Positions 1 through 9,524 are shown, numbered from the stretch's first letter. The stretch is DNA of 64,000 nucleotides from JAPOXR01 sp963662395 (GCA_963662395.1 OY759511.1:868001-932000), one strand, 5' to 3'. Numbers and translations: made by a program. Notes: generated from the sequence alone by a model not told the origin.

Positions 1-934
1 GCAGGAACAGGGCCGATCTGGCGCCGATCACCAGGTCGACACTTCCTTCGCCGCAACTGCGCCACAACCGTCGGCGCTCGGCCTGTCCGATTTGCGAATG
101 CCATTGGCCGGGCCGGGCTCCGAACCTCCGGCTGACCCGATCGAGGAATTGCGAGGTCAGCGAGATTTCCGGCAGCAGGACCAGTGCCTGCTTGCCCCTG
201 GCAATCGTCTCGGCGATCGCCTCCATGTAGACTTCGGTCTTGCCCGACCCGGTCACGCCTTTCAGAAGGGTGGCAGAATACCCGTCGCTGGCCACCCGCG
301 ATCGCAATGTGTCGGAGGCCGCCTGCTGATCGGCACTCAGCTCGAATTCCCTGCGATCATGGCGCAGCTCCGGATATGGCTGGTCCCGTTCGACCGCACG
401 GCGCTCAAGCACGCCCAGCGCCGCCAGGCCCCTAACCACACCGGCTCCAACACCGGCATGCTCGACGATCTCGCCGACCGACATGCTCATTCCACCCCGA
501 TCCTCGAATGCCTGCAGCACCCGCAACCGTGCCGGCGTCTCCGGCTCGGGAAGCACGCCGGTCAGGGCATAGACGTTCCTGGTCGGCCGCCCTCCCGCAA
601 TGCCCGGAACCCTGGTTGCCAGGCGAAACATCCCGGTCAGCGGCGTGAGGGTGTAATGGCTGGCCTGTTCGAGAAAAATGCGCATCCCGGCATTCATCGG
701 CGGCACGTCAAGCCGCTTGCGGACCGGGCGCAACCGGTCGGGATCGACCTGGTTGCCGCCGGCCCCCCAGATCACGCCCAGGCTGACCGAAGCGCCGAGC
801 GGGACCTCGACCAGGTCGCCGACACCGACGCCGCCCGGTGGCGACAGGTAGTCAAGACAGCCATCGACCGGGCGGGCCGTCAGGACACTGACGGTCTCAC
901 CCTCCGGAAATTCCCGGGCTTCCACGTCATTCAC
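1..934 (-). CDS. priA: Primosomal protein N' (PriA helicase), N-terminal part, cut by window edge
   Basis: Reading the minus strand from a GTG at 934 gives an uninterrupted frame to the window edge, about 311 residues. It begins VNDVEAREFPEGE and carries an N-terminal DNA-binding region followed by the Walker A motif KGVTGSGKTE and the motif Ia region LVLLPEISLTSQF. This is the PriA signature; PriA is the 3'-5' helicase that reloads the replicative helicase at stalled forks. An AGGAGG lies at 947-952, about 12 bases before the start, so the GTG is favoured although spacing is slightly long. The helicase C-terminal domain and zinc-binding cysteines lie outside the window. Linkage to fsa, DUF484 and xerC further right is a known alphaproteobacterial arrangement. 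Confidence 0.93.
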   Translation of the reverse strand, partial: MNDVEAREFPEGETVSVLTARPVDGCLDYLSPPGGVGVGDLVEVPLGASVSLGVIWGAGGNQVDPDRLRPVRKRLDVPPMNAGMRIFLEQASHYTLTPLTGMFRLATRVPGIAGGRPTRNVYALTGVLPEPETPARLRVLQAFEDRGGMSMSVGEIVEHAGVGAGVVRGLAALGVLERRAVERDQPYPELRHDRREFELSADQQAASDTLRSRVASDGYSATLLKGVTGSGKTEVYMEAIAETIARGKQALVLLPEISLTSQFLDRVSRRFGARPGQWHSQIGQAERRRLWRSCGEGSVDLVIGARSALFL

Positions 935-1403
935 GATGTTCTTGTCCCTCCTGCCTGATTGCACATCTCCACCAGGCCCGGTGCCGAACAGGCATGCCGG
1001 TCCCCGATGATGCGCCGTGGGCTGGACCGACTTCCGGAATGGAGCCGGCAGATATTGTTGCGGTCGGCGGAAATGGCACTCACGCGGTCGGCTCCTGTCT
1101 CGATCGGTTTGTTCACTGATCGGAAGGACCAGCCTCCCTGCACCGTCCTGTTGCCAGTTTGTTCTTCACTTGTCAAGCCTCGGATTGTCGGCAACCCGCA
1201 GCTGTGCCCGGGAGATGCCATCACCCGATCTGGAGTCGCCGGCCAGACTGGTTGTCGCATTTTCGCCAGGACCGGAATGGGCGTGAAATTCGGATGTAGC
1301 AACCGCGCGGGCATCGCATCGGGCATCCCCGGCCGGACCGTGGCCGGGATTATCGAGGGCAAGCACGCTCTGCCGGTCCGGACTTCACCCCGGGTGGGGC
1401 GAA
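935..1403. other. Intergenic stretch without a recognised gene
   Basis: This 469-base stretch separates priA from the DMT exporter, both on the minus strand. Several open frames cross it on both strands, but none has a ribosome binding site together with a protein I recognise. I see no strong hairpin, tRNA or repeat. Confidence 0.5.
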
Positions 1404-2402
1404 TTACCCTTCCTTGCCTGGCCCCTTGTTGGCGGGTGGCTTGGGCTTGGGCCGTTTCCGGAGCATGGCACCGATATTGGGGGAGGTGGCGGCACCGGCG
1501 CGGCTCCGGGTTCGCAGGACCGGGGTGTTTTCCGAGCGGCCGCCCAGGCTTTCCCTGATGACCACGTAGAGGCCGGAGGCGATGATCACGACAGCTCCCA
1601 GACCTGTCATGAAATCCGGCACTTCGGCAAAGAACAGGAATCCCAGGCCTGCACCCCAGATGATCTGCGAATACTGCATGGGCGCCACAGTTGCCGCGTC
1701 ACCATGTCGGTAGGCGGCGATCACGCACAGCCCGCCACCAAAGCCGAGAGCCGCAACCATGGCGAAGAGTCCGATATGCTGAATCGGAACGGGGCGATAC
1801 ACGAAGGGGAGGATGGCGCCCATCAGCACGACATTGGCCATCATCGGGTAGAGCATGAGCACGGCGGCACGCTCCTCGCGGCCGATTTTCCGGGTGATGA
1901 CCGAGACCAGCGCGCTTCCGGCCGCGGCGGCGAGTGCCGCGATATGGCCGGCGGTAAGCGCCTCGACTCCCGGTCGCAGGACGATCAGCACGCCTGCAAG
2001 CCCCAGCAGAACGGCCGCCCACCGATGGACACCGACCCGTTCGCCCAGCAACGGGATGGACATGATGGTGATCAGGAACGGGGCGGCAAAAATGAACGCG
2101 TAGACTTGCGCCAACGGCAGGACCGAAAACGCGAAGAAAGCCGATGTGGCGGTCACGACTCCGGCAGCCGTCCGTGCGGCCATCCAACCTGGATTGCGCG
2201 GCCTGAGCGTGCCCGCATCCCGGTCCCGCAGCAACATGAACGTGGCAAAGGGGAAGCTGAGCAGCACCCCGAAAAACAGTATCTGGAACGGGGTGTAGTC
2301 GGCGCCGAGGAACTTGATCACGGCGTCATGCGCCGAAAACACGGCAAATCCCAGGAATGCGTACAGGGCTCCCCGGAGGCTGGTTTGCCGGGCCCCGTTC
2401 AA
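1404..2402 (-). CDS. EamA-family (DMT superfamily) transporter
   Basis: The 332-residue product shows about ten hydrophobic segments in two homologous halves, the usual EamA (drug/metabolite transporter) layout. The motif FGVLLSFPFATFMLL follows the first helix pair, and GLAGVLIVLRPG closes the first EamA repeat. Such inner-membrane proteins export metabolites, amino acids or drugs; the substrate cannot be read from sequence. The C-terminus carries a basic, proline-rich tail (RKRPKPKPPANKG) after the last helix, likely cytoplasmic. The start is a TTG at 2402 with no convincing Shine-Dalgarno sequence, so the true start may lie a few codons further in. It sits between priA and fsa, which are often adjacent in related genomes. 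Confidence 0.85.
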   Translation of the reverse strand: MNGARQTSLRGALYAFLGFAVFSAHDAVIKFLGADYTPFQILFFGVLLSFPFATFMLLRDRDAGTLRPRNPGWMAARTAAGVVTATSAFFAFSVLPLAQVYAFIFAAPFLITIMSIPLLGERVGVHRWAAVLLGLAGVLIVLRPGVEALTAGHIAALAAAAGSALVSVITRKIGREERAAVLMLYPMMANVVLMGAILPFVYRPVPIQHIGLFAMVAALGFGGGLCVIAAYRHGDAATVAPMQYSQIIWGAGLGFLFFAEVPDFMTGLGAVVIIASGLYVVIRESLGGRSENTPVLRTRSRAGAATSPNIGAMLRKRPKPKPPANKGPGKEG

Positions 2403-3310
2403 CGGACGGCACCCGGTCTGGCGACCACTGCGCCGCCGATACCGGCTTCGGACACCGGCGATCCGCCTTGCACACCCGTGAGGCCGGCGGGGCGCGGGCC
2501 ATCTGCGGCACGTTCAGGGCAGGCCGCCTCGTCGCCTCCGCCAGGGCATCCTGCTCCAGGCCACGTCATGGTCTTGCGGATCTCCGCCACGATTTCGGAT
2601 GCGATACCGTCGGCAGAATGAATGAGGCACGATGGATTGCGCATCGAGATGAATCCCGGAGGTTGAATTGGCGCGGCCCTGTTCGGCGCAATTCCGACAT
2701 TCGGAAGCGCGCTGCCGGACCACGTTGGCGCAGCGCCGCCGATCGGCAAGATGGATCGAAGGTCAGCGGTGTCTGCCCCTGACCAAGTAGGCGCGGCGCG
2801 GCACCTGCGCAAGGTCCACCTGCCTGCAAGAGACGTCCGACTGCATCACGCGTCCATGGTCGCTTACCCGCGGGCCTCGCCGAATTTGCATCTATCGACG
2901 CTCGGCCGTCGGGTCGATGCAACCAGGGCCGTCCGGCCAGGGGTGCCTGCCCTGGTGGCAGGCACCTCCCCCGCCCGGACCGGTCAGCCCTTCCGGGTCA
3001 ACCGGCTGCCGGGTCTCGGGGATTCGCCGGGCAGCCTGAATGCAGCGTGTCTGCTGCCTTCGGGCGCCTGATCGGCCAGGCCCGGTTCCCGAAGCAGTGT
3101 CGGATTGCGCTTGTGTCAACCCGTGACGGCGCGCCTCGCCCTGTTTGGCGGTGATGGCGGGTGATCCTTCCGGATGGCCCGCGACCATGGCTGATCCGGA
3201 AGTGCGGTGTGGGCCGATTCACCCTGGATGTGACTATTCCATCCTGCCTGCGCATCATGTAGAAGTCGTTGCTGAAACAGTTCCCTGTCCGAACAATCCT
3301 GGTTGGCCCG
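2403..3310. other. Long intergenic stretch, no gene recognised
   Basis: About 900 bases lie between the divergent DMT exporter and fsa. Open frames exist on both strands but are low in recognisable content and lack good ribosome binding sites. The only clear structure is the hairpin at 2942-2966 listed separately. I see no promoter with convincing -35 and -10 boxes before fsa. Confidence 0.5.
2942..2966. repeat. Perfect 10-bp inverted repeat (hairpin)
   Basis: GGTGCCTGCC (2942-2951) and GGCAGGCACC (2957-2966) are perfect reverse complements around a 5-base loop CTGGT. Flanking GTCCGG and CCGGAC (about 2930 and 2974) could extend the structure. No T-tract follows on either strand, so a classical intrinsic terminator is unlikely. 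Confidence 0.7.
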
Positions 3311-3964
3311 ATGCAGTTTTTTGTCGATACCGCGGACACGGCAGCAATCGCCGAACTCTCCGAAATGGGAATCCTTGACGGAGTGACCACCAACCCGTCC
3401 CTGGTTCTCAAATCCGGCAAGGATCCAAAGGCGGTGATCGGCGAGATTTGCAGGATCGCCGAGGGCAGGCCGGTCAGCGCCGAGGTATTTGCGACCGATT
3501 GCGACGGCATGGTGACGGAGGGGCGCGAGTTGGCGGCAATCGCCGACAATGTCGTGGTCAAGGTCCCGCTGACATGGGAGGGGCTGAAGGCATGCGAACG
3601 CCTGGGACGCGTGGCAATACCGTGCAATGTCACCCTGTGCTTCAGTGCGAACCAGGCATTGCTGGCGGCTAAGGTGGGCGCGGCCTATGTCAGCCCGTTC
3701 ATCGGCCGCCTGGATGATCTCGGCAGCGAGGGAATGGACCTGATCAGTGACATCAGGGACATCTACGACAATTACGACTACGGGACCCAGATCCTGGCTG
3801 CATCGATCAGGTCACCGCTGCATGTCACCCAGGCCGCGCTGGCCGGCGCCGATGTTGCCACCATTCCACCGGCCGTCATCACCAGGCTTGCCTCGCATCC
3901 CCTGACCGACTCCGGACTGGCAAGTTTCGTGGCCGACGCCGCCAGGATCGGAAGGATCGTCTGA
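3311..3964 (+). CDS. fsa: Transaldolase-like fructose-6-phosphate aldolase
   Basis: The 217-residue product has the length of the small transaldolase/fructose-6-phosphate aldolase group. It starts MQFFVDTADTAAI, has TTNPS at residues 26-30 and the Schiff-base lysine at about K84 in VVKVPLT, followed by WEGLKA. The enzyme either transfers dihydroxyacetone units between sugar phosphates (pentose phosphate pathway) or cleaves fructose 6-phosphate; sequence alone does not separate the two. The ATG at 3311 matches the conserved N-terminus, so the longer frame starting upstream is rejected. DUF484 and xerC follow on the same strand, a conserved alphaproteobacterial order. Confidence 0.92.
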   Translation: MQFFVDTADTAAIAELSEMGILDGVTTNPSLVLKSGKDPKAVIGEICRIAEGRPVSAEVFATDCDGMVTEGRELAAIADNVVVKVPLTWEGLKACERLGRVAIPCNVTLCFSANQALLAAKVGAAYVSPFIGRLDDLGSEGMDLISDIRDIYDNYDYGTQILAASIRSPLHVTQAALAGADVATIPPAVITRLASHPLTDSGLASFVADAARIGRIV

Positions 3965-3986
3965 CCAATTGCCGGAGGGAAGGCCG

Positions 3987-4700
3987 TTGACTCATTCCGA
4001 ACATCAGAGGGTATCGGGGCTGGCCGAGTTGCGCGAGCAGATCATCGCCAATCCAGGTATTGTTCTTGACGACACCAAGGTGTTGCGAGCGCTGGCGTCT
4101 GTCGAAAACCACAAGCTGGGCACCAATGTGATTGACGGGCGCGGGCTGGCCATTCGCAAGCTCGAGGAGCGGCTGATTTCCATCGAGGCAGACAACCAGG
4201 CGCTGGCGAACATCCTTCAGGAAAATGACAATGCGATGACCGAGGTCCTGCAGGCAGTGCTGATCCTCATTGACACCACGAGTGCCGCCCGGCTGCGGGT
4301 TGTCATGGCCAGCGAGTTGCCGCGTCTGCTGGGTCTCGGAAGCATTGTCCTGCTTCTTGACGGCACCATGAAGCACGGGTTCGACAGGATTCAGGGCGGG
4401 CCAATTCGAAGCGTCAAGGCCGTCACCGCCCGCGAGGCCTATCTGGCGCCGGCCCTGGAGAAACCCGGCAGCGTCATCCTGCGGCCGGTCAGGGACGCCC
4501 TGGCCGCGGTCTACGGCAGGGGAGGCCCGGAAATCCGGTCGGAAGCCCTGCTGCCGATCTCTTCCGGCGAGACCGGACAGGTCGGGGTGCTGGTCATGGG
4601 CTCCGAGCGACCAGGGCACTTCCAGCCCAACATGTCGACCACGCTTCTGGAGTTCTTCCGCGAGGTCTTCACGAGACGGGCGATCGAACTGGCGCAATGA
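3987..4700 (+). CDS. DUF484 family protein
   Basis: The 237-residue protein matches the DUF484 family, GAF-like proteins of unknown role that are encoded just before xerC in many proteobacteria. An N-terminal helical segment (residues about 1-75, with a heptad-like stretch GLAIRKLEERLISIEADNQA) precedes the GAF-like domain ending in LLEFFREVFTRRAIELA. The chosen TTG at 3987 has GGAGGG at 3974-3979 about seven bases upstream. The stop overlaps the xerC start (ATGA at 4697-4700), so the two are translationally coupled. The coupling suggests a supporting role for recombination or cell division, but this is inference. Confidence 0.85.
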   Translation: MTHSEHQRVSGLAELREQIIANPGIVLDDTKVLRALASVENHKLGTNVIDGRGLAIRKLEERLISIEADNQALANILQENDNAMTEVLQAVLILIDTTSAARLRVVMASELPRLLGLGSIVLLLDGTMKHGFDRIQGGPIRSVKAVTAREAYLAPALEKPGSVILRPVRDALAAVYGRGGPEIRSEALLPISSGETGQVGVLVMGSERPGHFQPNMSTTLLEFFREVFTRRAIELAQ

Positions 4701-5611
4701 CCGGATCCGGCGAGGACCCGGCCTGGCTGGTCAGCCGCTGGCTGTCCGACAAGTCCGTGCTGGAAGGCGTTTCCGACAACACGGTTGCCGCCTACCGGCG
4801 CGATGTCACGGCATTCCTGCAGTTTCAGTCGACACATACCGGCAGGAGACCGGACCTGGAGCTGGTCGGATCGGTGAGCCGCAGTGATGTCAGGGCCTGG
4901 ATGACGCAGGAGCGGCGGCAGGGCCTTTCCCCGAGATCGCTGGCCCGAAAACTGTCATCGGTAAAGGAATTCTACCGCTGGCTGGGCCGGCACCACGAGT
5001 TTGATCCCGCGGAGTTGCTGATGATTCCGGCGCCCAGGTTCAGCAGGAGCCTGCCGCGTCCGATTGGCGAGGAGCCGGCGCGGGAATTGATCAGGCGCCT
5101 CGGGAACCAGCCGGAGCCAGGCTGGATACCGGCCCGGAACCAGGCCATCGCCTGCCTGCTGTACGGGTGCGGTCTGCGGGTATCGGAGGCGCTTGACCTG
5201 ACATGGCAGGATCAGCCGCTTGCCCGGCAACTGCATATCCGTGGCAAGGGAGGCAAGGACCGGATCGTCCCGGTCATTTCGGCGGCCCGGAGGGCCGTCC
5301 AGCTTTATGCCGATCTGTGTCCGCACCCGGCCTCGGGTCCACTGTTTGTCGGCAAACGGGGCGGCAAACTCAACCCGCGCCTGGTGCGCAAATTCATGGA
5401 GGACGTGCGGGTCGGGCTTGGCCTGCCGCCGACTGCCACCCCGCATGCGCTGCGCCACTCCTTTGCCACCCATCTCCTGAGGGCCGGCGGCGATTTGCGG
5501 GTCATCCAGGAACTGCTCGGTCACAGTTCGCTTTCAACGACCCAGGTCTATACCGAGGTCGAGAAGGGGCAGCTGATGGAGGTCTACCGGAGTGCCCATC
5601 CCCGGGCCTGA
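4697..5611 (+). CDS. xerC: Site-specific tyrosine recombinase XerC
   Basis: The 304-residue product has the SAM-like core-binding domain (about residues 8-100) and the phage-integrase catalytic domain. The catalytic set is complete: R161 in YGCGLRVSEAL, K184 in IRGKGGK, H250 and R253 in HALRHSFATH, H276 in LGHSSLS and the nucleophile Y285 in TTQVYTEV. With XerD it resolves chromosome dimers at dif. Linkage to DUF484 through the overlapping start and to priA/fsa marks it as the chromosomal XerC rather than a mobile integrase. It ends seven bases before the stop of the convergent gene at 5619. Confidence 0.95.
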   Translation: MTGSGEDPAWLVSRWLSDKSVLEGVSDNTVAAYRRDVTAFLQFQSTHTGRRPDLELVGSVSRSDVRAWMTQERRQGLSPRSLARKLSSVKEFYRWLGRHHEFDPAELLMIPAPRFSRSLPRPIGEEPARELIRRLGNQPEPGWIPARNQAIACLLYGCGLRVSEALDLTWQDQPLARQLHIRGKGGKDRIVPVISAARRAVQLYADLCPHPASGPLFVGKRGGKLNPRLVRKFMEDVRVGLGLPPTATPHALRHSFATHLLRAGGDLRVIQELLGHSSLSTTQVYTEVEKGQLMEVYRSAHPRA

Positions 5612-5618
5612 CCCCATG

Positions 5619-6185
5619 TCATGGTTTCCGGGCGCCCTCCCCTTCCGCATCCGATGCCACCAGCAGACATGCCGCCAGCCATTTCCTGGAGTCGTCATGG
5701 ATTGCCGGTTTCTCGCCGCGCCACCGCTCGTACAGCCGGTGAGGAACCGGCGCATTGTCCCTGAGGCAGGCAATGCATTCCCCGGTCTCGCTGGCGAAGC
5801 CGCGCAGCCTGGCAATCCGGTTGGCCCGGTATGTCTGCCGATGCCGCGCCTCCATCCGCATGTGATAGAGCGAACTCCTCGCCCGCGGGGCGATTTCGAT
5901 CGAGTCCAGGGATCCGTCCGCGAACTGCCATTGCTCCAGGGCGAGCCGGTAGAATCTCCTGGCCGCCCGCTCGACTCCGCAAAGGCGCAAGGCAAAACCG
6001 GCATTTGCGGTGCTTGCTGCACGGCGCAGGTCGGTGCTGTCAAACTGCAGCAGGGCAATGATGTCGGCCAGCAGCAACTGCAGGATGGTGCGGATCCGGC
6101 TGCCGCGGCGAAGATTGCGGTTTGCCGATTCCTGCAATTGTTCCCAGTAAAGGTCGCAGCGGCGCCAGCCGCTGTTGCGTGCCAT
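5619..6185 (-). CDS. Hypothetical protein downstream of livF
   Basis: This 188-residue reading frame starts MARNSGWRRCDLYWEQLQES at an ATG at 6185, only 22 bases after the livF stop, so it could be the last gene of the transporter operon. It is rich in arginine and predicted helices (IRTILQLLLADIIALLQF; RAASTANAGFALRLCGVERA) and has a cysteine pair in TGECIACLRD. I do not recognise the family. The ribosome binding site is weak. The frame continues upstream into livF, but those codons are livF read in another phase, so the longer start is rejected. Confidence 0.55.
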   Translation of the reverse strand: MARNSGWRRCDLYWEQLQESANRNLRRGSRIRTILQLLLADIIALLQFDSTDLRRAASTANAGFALRLCGVERAARRFYRLALEQWQFADGSLDSIEIAPRARSSLYHMRMEARHRQTYRANRIARLRGFASETGECIACLRDNAPVPHRLYERWRGEKPAIHDDSRKWLAACLLVASDAEGEGARKP

Positions 6186-6207
6186 GCGCCACTGTCGATG
6201 GCGGTCG

Positions 6208-6915
6208 CTAGATGCCAAGATAGGCCGCCCGGACATGGTCGTCATCATGCAGCCTGGATGCCTCCCCCTGCAGGACGACGCGGCCATTTTCAAGCACGTA
6301 GGCGTGATCGGCCAGCATGAGGGCCAATTCGGCATTCTGCTCCACCAGCACCACCGGAACACCCCGATCCCGGATCTGTCGAATGATCTCGGCAATCTCG
6401 TCGACCACCACCGGAGCCAGCCCCATTGACGGCTCATCCATGAGCAGCAGTTTCGGCCTGGCCATCAATGCCCGGCCGATGGCCAGCATCTGCTGTTCGC
6501 CGCCTGACAGGTTGCGGGCATTTCGTGTTCGCCGTGCCCGCAGGTTCGGAAAGGTCTGGTAGAGATCGTCCAGATCGCCGGCGATGGCCTCCCTGTCCCG
6601 GCGCAGGAATGCCCCGGTTCGCAGGTTTTCCTCCACCGTCATACCCGGGAACACCCGGCGACCCTCCGGGACATGCGCGATCCCGCACCGCACGATCTCC
6701 TCGGGAGCCAGGCCACTGATCTGCTTGCCGGCAAAGCGGATTTCACCGCCCCGCAACCTGGCCAGGCCGGAAATTGCCCGCAGCGTGGTCGACTTCCCGG
6801 CCCCGTTGGCACCGATGATGGTGACGATGGTGCCGGCAGCCACCGACAGCGACACCCCCTGGATCGCCCGGACCTTGCCGAAGGCAACGTCGATCCTGTC
6901 GACCTCAAGCTCCAT
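6208..6915 (-). CDS. livF: Branched-chain-amino-acid-type ABC transporter, ATP-binding protein LivF
   Basis: The 235-residue ATPase contains Walker A GANGAGKST, the signature NLSGGEQQMLAIGRALM, Walker B LLLMDEPSMGLAP and the switch histidine region VPVVLVEQNAE. The length and the MGLAP sequence are those of LivF rather than LivG. It energises a high-affinity importer of the HAAT family. Its start overlaps the livG end by 11 bases, showing tight coupling in the order SBP-livH-livM-livG-livF. The substrate may be a branched-chain amino acid, an amide or an amine; see the binding protein at 9595. Confidence 0.93.
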   Translation of the reverse strand: MELEVDRIDVAFGKVRAIQGVSLSVAAGTIVTIIGANGAGKSTTLRAISGLARLRGGEIRFAGKQISGLAPEEIVRCGIAHVPEGRRVFPGMTVEENLRTGAFLRRDREAIAGDLDDLYQTFPNLRARRTRNARNLSGGEQQMLAIGRALMARPKLLLMDEPSMGLAPVVVDEIAEIIRQIRDRGVPVVLVEQNAELALMLADHAYVLENGRVVLQGEASRLHDDDHVRAAYLGI

Positions 6916-7675
6916 CGACCGAACTGCCCAGATAGGCCCGGATTACCTCCGGATGCCGGCGAATCTCTTCCGGCTGCCCCTCGGTCAGCAATCTTCCGAA
7001 ATTCATCACGGTAATCCGGTCGCACAGCCCCATGACGGCGCGCATGTCATGTTCGACAATCAGGATCGACACACCGCTGTCCCTGAGCTTGAACATCAGC
7101 TGCATCATGGACGAGGTCTCTTCCGGGTTCATGCCGGTAAAGGGCTCGTCAAGCAGCAGGATCTTCGGGCCGGCCGCCAGCGCCACCGCCATTCCCAGCG
7201 CTCGCTGGTGGCCATGCGACAGGCTGCCGGCCTGATGATCGGAGAATTCCTGCAGGCCGAAGAATTCGAGCGTCTCCCGGGCCAGTCCCAGCGCCTGCTG
7301 CCGGTGCCTGCCGTCGCCACCGGAAATTGCCGCCCAGAGGCCCGGAGGATGGATCAGATGCGTGCCGACCAGCGCGTTTTCGATCACGGTCATCTCGGCA
7401 AACAGCGTCGAATGCTGAAAGGTCCTGACAACACCCTTGCGGGCCACCGCATGCATGGGCAGGCCGGTTATGTTCTCGCCGCCAAAGGCCACCTCGCCGG
7501 AGGTTGGCGTGTAGAATCCGGAAATCATGTTGAACGTGGTGGTCTTGCCGGCACCATTCGGGCCGATCAGCCCGTGAATCGTGCCTTCCTCGACCGAAAA
7601 TGTCAGGTGATCAACCGCCTTGAGGCCGCCGAACCGCATTTCCAGCCCGTTGATATCGAGGAATCCCTCCATCAT
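6905..7675 (-). CDS. livG: Branched-chain-amino-acid-type ABC transporter, ATP-binding protein LivG
   Basis: The 256-residue ATPase has Walker A GPNGAGKTTTFNMISG, signature SLSHGHQRALGMAVAL and Walker B ILLLDEPFTGMNPEE, followed by ILIVEHDMRAVMGLCDRI. FNMISGFYTPTSGEV after the P-loop is characteristic of LivG. Note the LSHG form of the signature in place of LSGG, a variant also seen in Liv/Urt ATPases. It pairs with LivF beneath the LivHM permease. The gene begins six bases after livM ends. Confidence 0.93.
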   Translation of the reverse strand: MMEGFLDINGLEMRFGGLKAVDHLTFSVEEGTIHGLIGPNGAGKTTTFNMISGFYTPTSGEVAFGGENITGLPMHAVARKGVVRTFQHSTLFAEMTVIENALVGTHLIHPPGLWAAISGGDGRHRQQALGLARETLEFFGLQEFSDHQAGSLSHGHQRALGMAVALAAGPKILLLDEPFTGMNPEETSSMMQLMFKLRDSGVSILIVEHDMRAVMGLCDRITVMNFGRLLTEGQPEEIRRHPEVIRAYLGSSVDGA

Positions 7676-7681
7676 GGCCGC

Positions 7682-8662
7682 TCAGCCCGATACACCCGGT
7701 CGCCGAAGCCCCGGCGCGCGGCGGATACGCTCGACGATACCTTCCAGCCCGTTCGGCAGGAACAGCACCGACATGATCAGGATGATCCCGTAGACCAGCG
7801 GCCGCCCCTGCTCGAGGCCGACTTCCCGCAGGACGATTTCATTCAGCACCGTCAGCACCACGCAGCCGAGAATCGGACCATAGAATGTCGCGGTTCCACC
7901 GACGATCGCCCAGGTGAGCACGAACACCATCTGTTCGATATCGAAGCTGTTGGGGTTGATGGTGCCGATGTAATGGGCAAGCAATGCACCGGCAAGGCCG
8001 GCAAATCCCGAAGCGATCACGAAGGCCAGGGTGCGCCAGGCGCGGACATCGATCCCGGCGGCCTGGGCCAGCAGGTCCTGCCAGTGAACCGCATGAAAGG
8101 TCAGGCCTACCGGTGATTTCTCGATCCGCCACATGAGCCACAGGCAGGCCATGACCACCACCAGGGTGAAATAGTAGTAGCTGACCGGCTCGAAAAAATC
8201 GAATTTCCAGATGAAGATGTCGAAGTCGGGCATCGGGTCGATCTGCTTGATGCCCTTGGGACCGCCGAACGGATCACGAAACCGCTTCCAGAGCAGGCGG
8301 ATGATTTCGCCAGCGGCAAACGACCCGATCAGGAAGTAGAATCCCTTCATCCGGAACAGCGGAAAGCTGAGACCAAGGGCAACCACGGCCGAGGTCGCCC
8401 CGCCGAGCAGCATGGCAAGCGGCACCGGGATTCCGATTTCCTTGGAATAGAGGGCCGAGCCATAGGCACCCACCCCCATGATCACCACATGGCCGAGTGA
8501 CCATTCGCCGGTCAGGGTCAGCATGCGATAGGACGCCACCACCAGTATGTTGATGGTCAGGAAGACCAGGATTTCCTGTTGCGAAAAACTCAGGCTGAAA
8601 GGCAGCAGCAACAGGACAGCCAGAAGCCCTGCTGCAACCAGCGCTGTTGTCGCCCTACGCAC
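7682..8662 (-). CDS. livM: Branched-chain-amino-acid-type ABC transporter, permease LivM
   Basis: The 326-residue protein has a signal-anchor-like first helix and about nine further hydrophobic segments. FASGFAGLAGALLAHYIGTINP-type sequence near residues 220-240 and the EAA-like loop fit LivM. It forms the inner-membrane channel together with LivH. The start overlaps the end of livH by eight bases. A charged soluble insert (GGPKGIKQIDPMPDFD) follows the fourth helix, longer than in the E. coli protein but common in alphaproteobacterial homologues. Confidence 0.92.
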   Translation of the reverse strand: MRRATTALVAAGLLAVLLLLPFSLSFSQQEILVFLTINILVVASYRMLTLTGEWSLGHVVIMGVGAYGSALYSKEIGIPVPLAMLLGGATSAVVALGLSFPLFRMKGFYFLIGSFAAGEIIRLLWKRFRDPFGGPKGIKQIDPMPDFDIFIWKFDFFEPVSYYYFTLVVVMACLWLMWRIEKSPVGLTFHAVHWQDLLAQAAGIDVRAWRTLAFVIASGFAGLAGALLAHYIGTINPNSFDIEQMVFVLTWAIVGGTATFYGPILGCVVLTVLNEIVLREVGLEQGRPLVYGIILIMSVLFLPNGLEGIVERIRRAPGLRRPGVSG

Positions 8663-9524
8663 GCTCGGCAGACCCGAACAATCCGGTCGGCCTGACGATC
8701 AGGACCAGCAACATGAGTGACAGCCCGACAACATCGGCGATGACGCCGTCCCAGAAGGTGGTGACGACAGTGTGAACGACCGCATAGGCGACGGATGCAA
8801 CCACCGCGCCTTCCAGCGATCCCACGCCGCCGACAATGATGACAATGAAGGCGGCCACGATCACCGAATGTCCCATATGCGGATTGACGGAGGTCAGGGG
8901 TGCCGTCAGCGCGCCGGCAATGCCGGCCAGGGCCGCACCGATGAACATCGCGATCATCGAGGCCTGGCGGACCGAGATCCCCTGCAGTGATGCCGCCTCC
9001 GGATCCTGCGCACTTGCCCGCAGGGCCCAGCCAAACCGGGTCCGCTTCAGGAACAGCCACAGCAGCGACAGAAATCCGATCGCCGCCAGGATCACCACCA
9101 GCCGCTGCACCGGAAGCCGGACCTTGTCGGAAAACTCGATCACCGACTGTGTCACTGGCGGCACATGCTCCATGCGAACGCCGAAACCGATCGACACCAG
9201 CGCCTGCATCACCATCAGGAATCCGATCGAGGCCACCAGCCCGGCCAGGGGATTGTCCCTGAGCGGCCCGAACATGGTCAGCTGCATCAGGAGACCGATG
9301 CAGCCGACAAAGATCAGTCCGATCGCCGCCACCAGGACATAGGGGAGGCTGAGTTCGGTATAGAGTGCCACCACTGCATAGGCACCGAGCATGAACAACT
9401 CGCCATGGGCAAAATTGATGATCCCCATGACGCCGAATATCAGCACCAGCCCGACCGCGACCAACGACAGATAGGCCGCGGCATACAGTGAATTCAGGCC
9501 GGTCTGCGCCAACAACTCCAGCAT
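8655..9524 (-). CDS. livH: Branched-chain-amino-acid-type ABC transporter, permease LivH
   Basis: The 289-residue integral membrane protein begins with the LivH hallmark GLNSLYAAAYLSLVAVGLVL and carries GVMGIINFAHGELFMLGAY, the conserved LivH loop. It is the second channel subunit. It lies 70 bases downstream of the binding-protein gene; no terminator hairpin is evident there, so the five liv genes probably form one transcript read from near 10.9 kb. Confidence 0.93.
   Translation of the reverse strand: MLELLAQTGLNSLYAAAYLSLVAVGLVLIFGVMGIINFAHGELFMLGAYAVVALYTELSLPYVLVAAIGLIFVGCIGLLMQLTMFGPLRDNPLAGLVASIGFLMVMQALVSIGFGVRMEHVPPVTQSVIEFSDKVRLPVQRLVVILAAIGFLSLLWLFLKRTRFGWALRASAQDPEAASLQGISVRQASMIAMFIGAALAGIAGALTAPLTSVNPHMGHSVIVAAFIVIIVGGVGSLEGAVVASVAYAVVHTVVTTFWDGVIADVVGLSLMLLVLIVRPTGLFGSAERA

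Noticed and set aside
4697..5611. xerC as integrase of a mobile element
   Set aside because: Its place after DUF484 and near priA and fsa is the conserved chromosomal setting, with no element genes around it.
6584..8116. A 510-codon plus-strand open frame opposite livF, livG and livM
   Set aside because: It is antisense to three clear ABC transporter genes, has no recognisable domain or ribosome binding site, and arises from high-GC codon bias.
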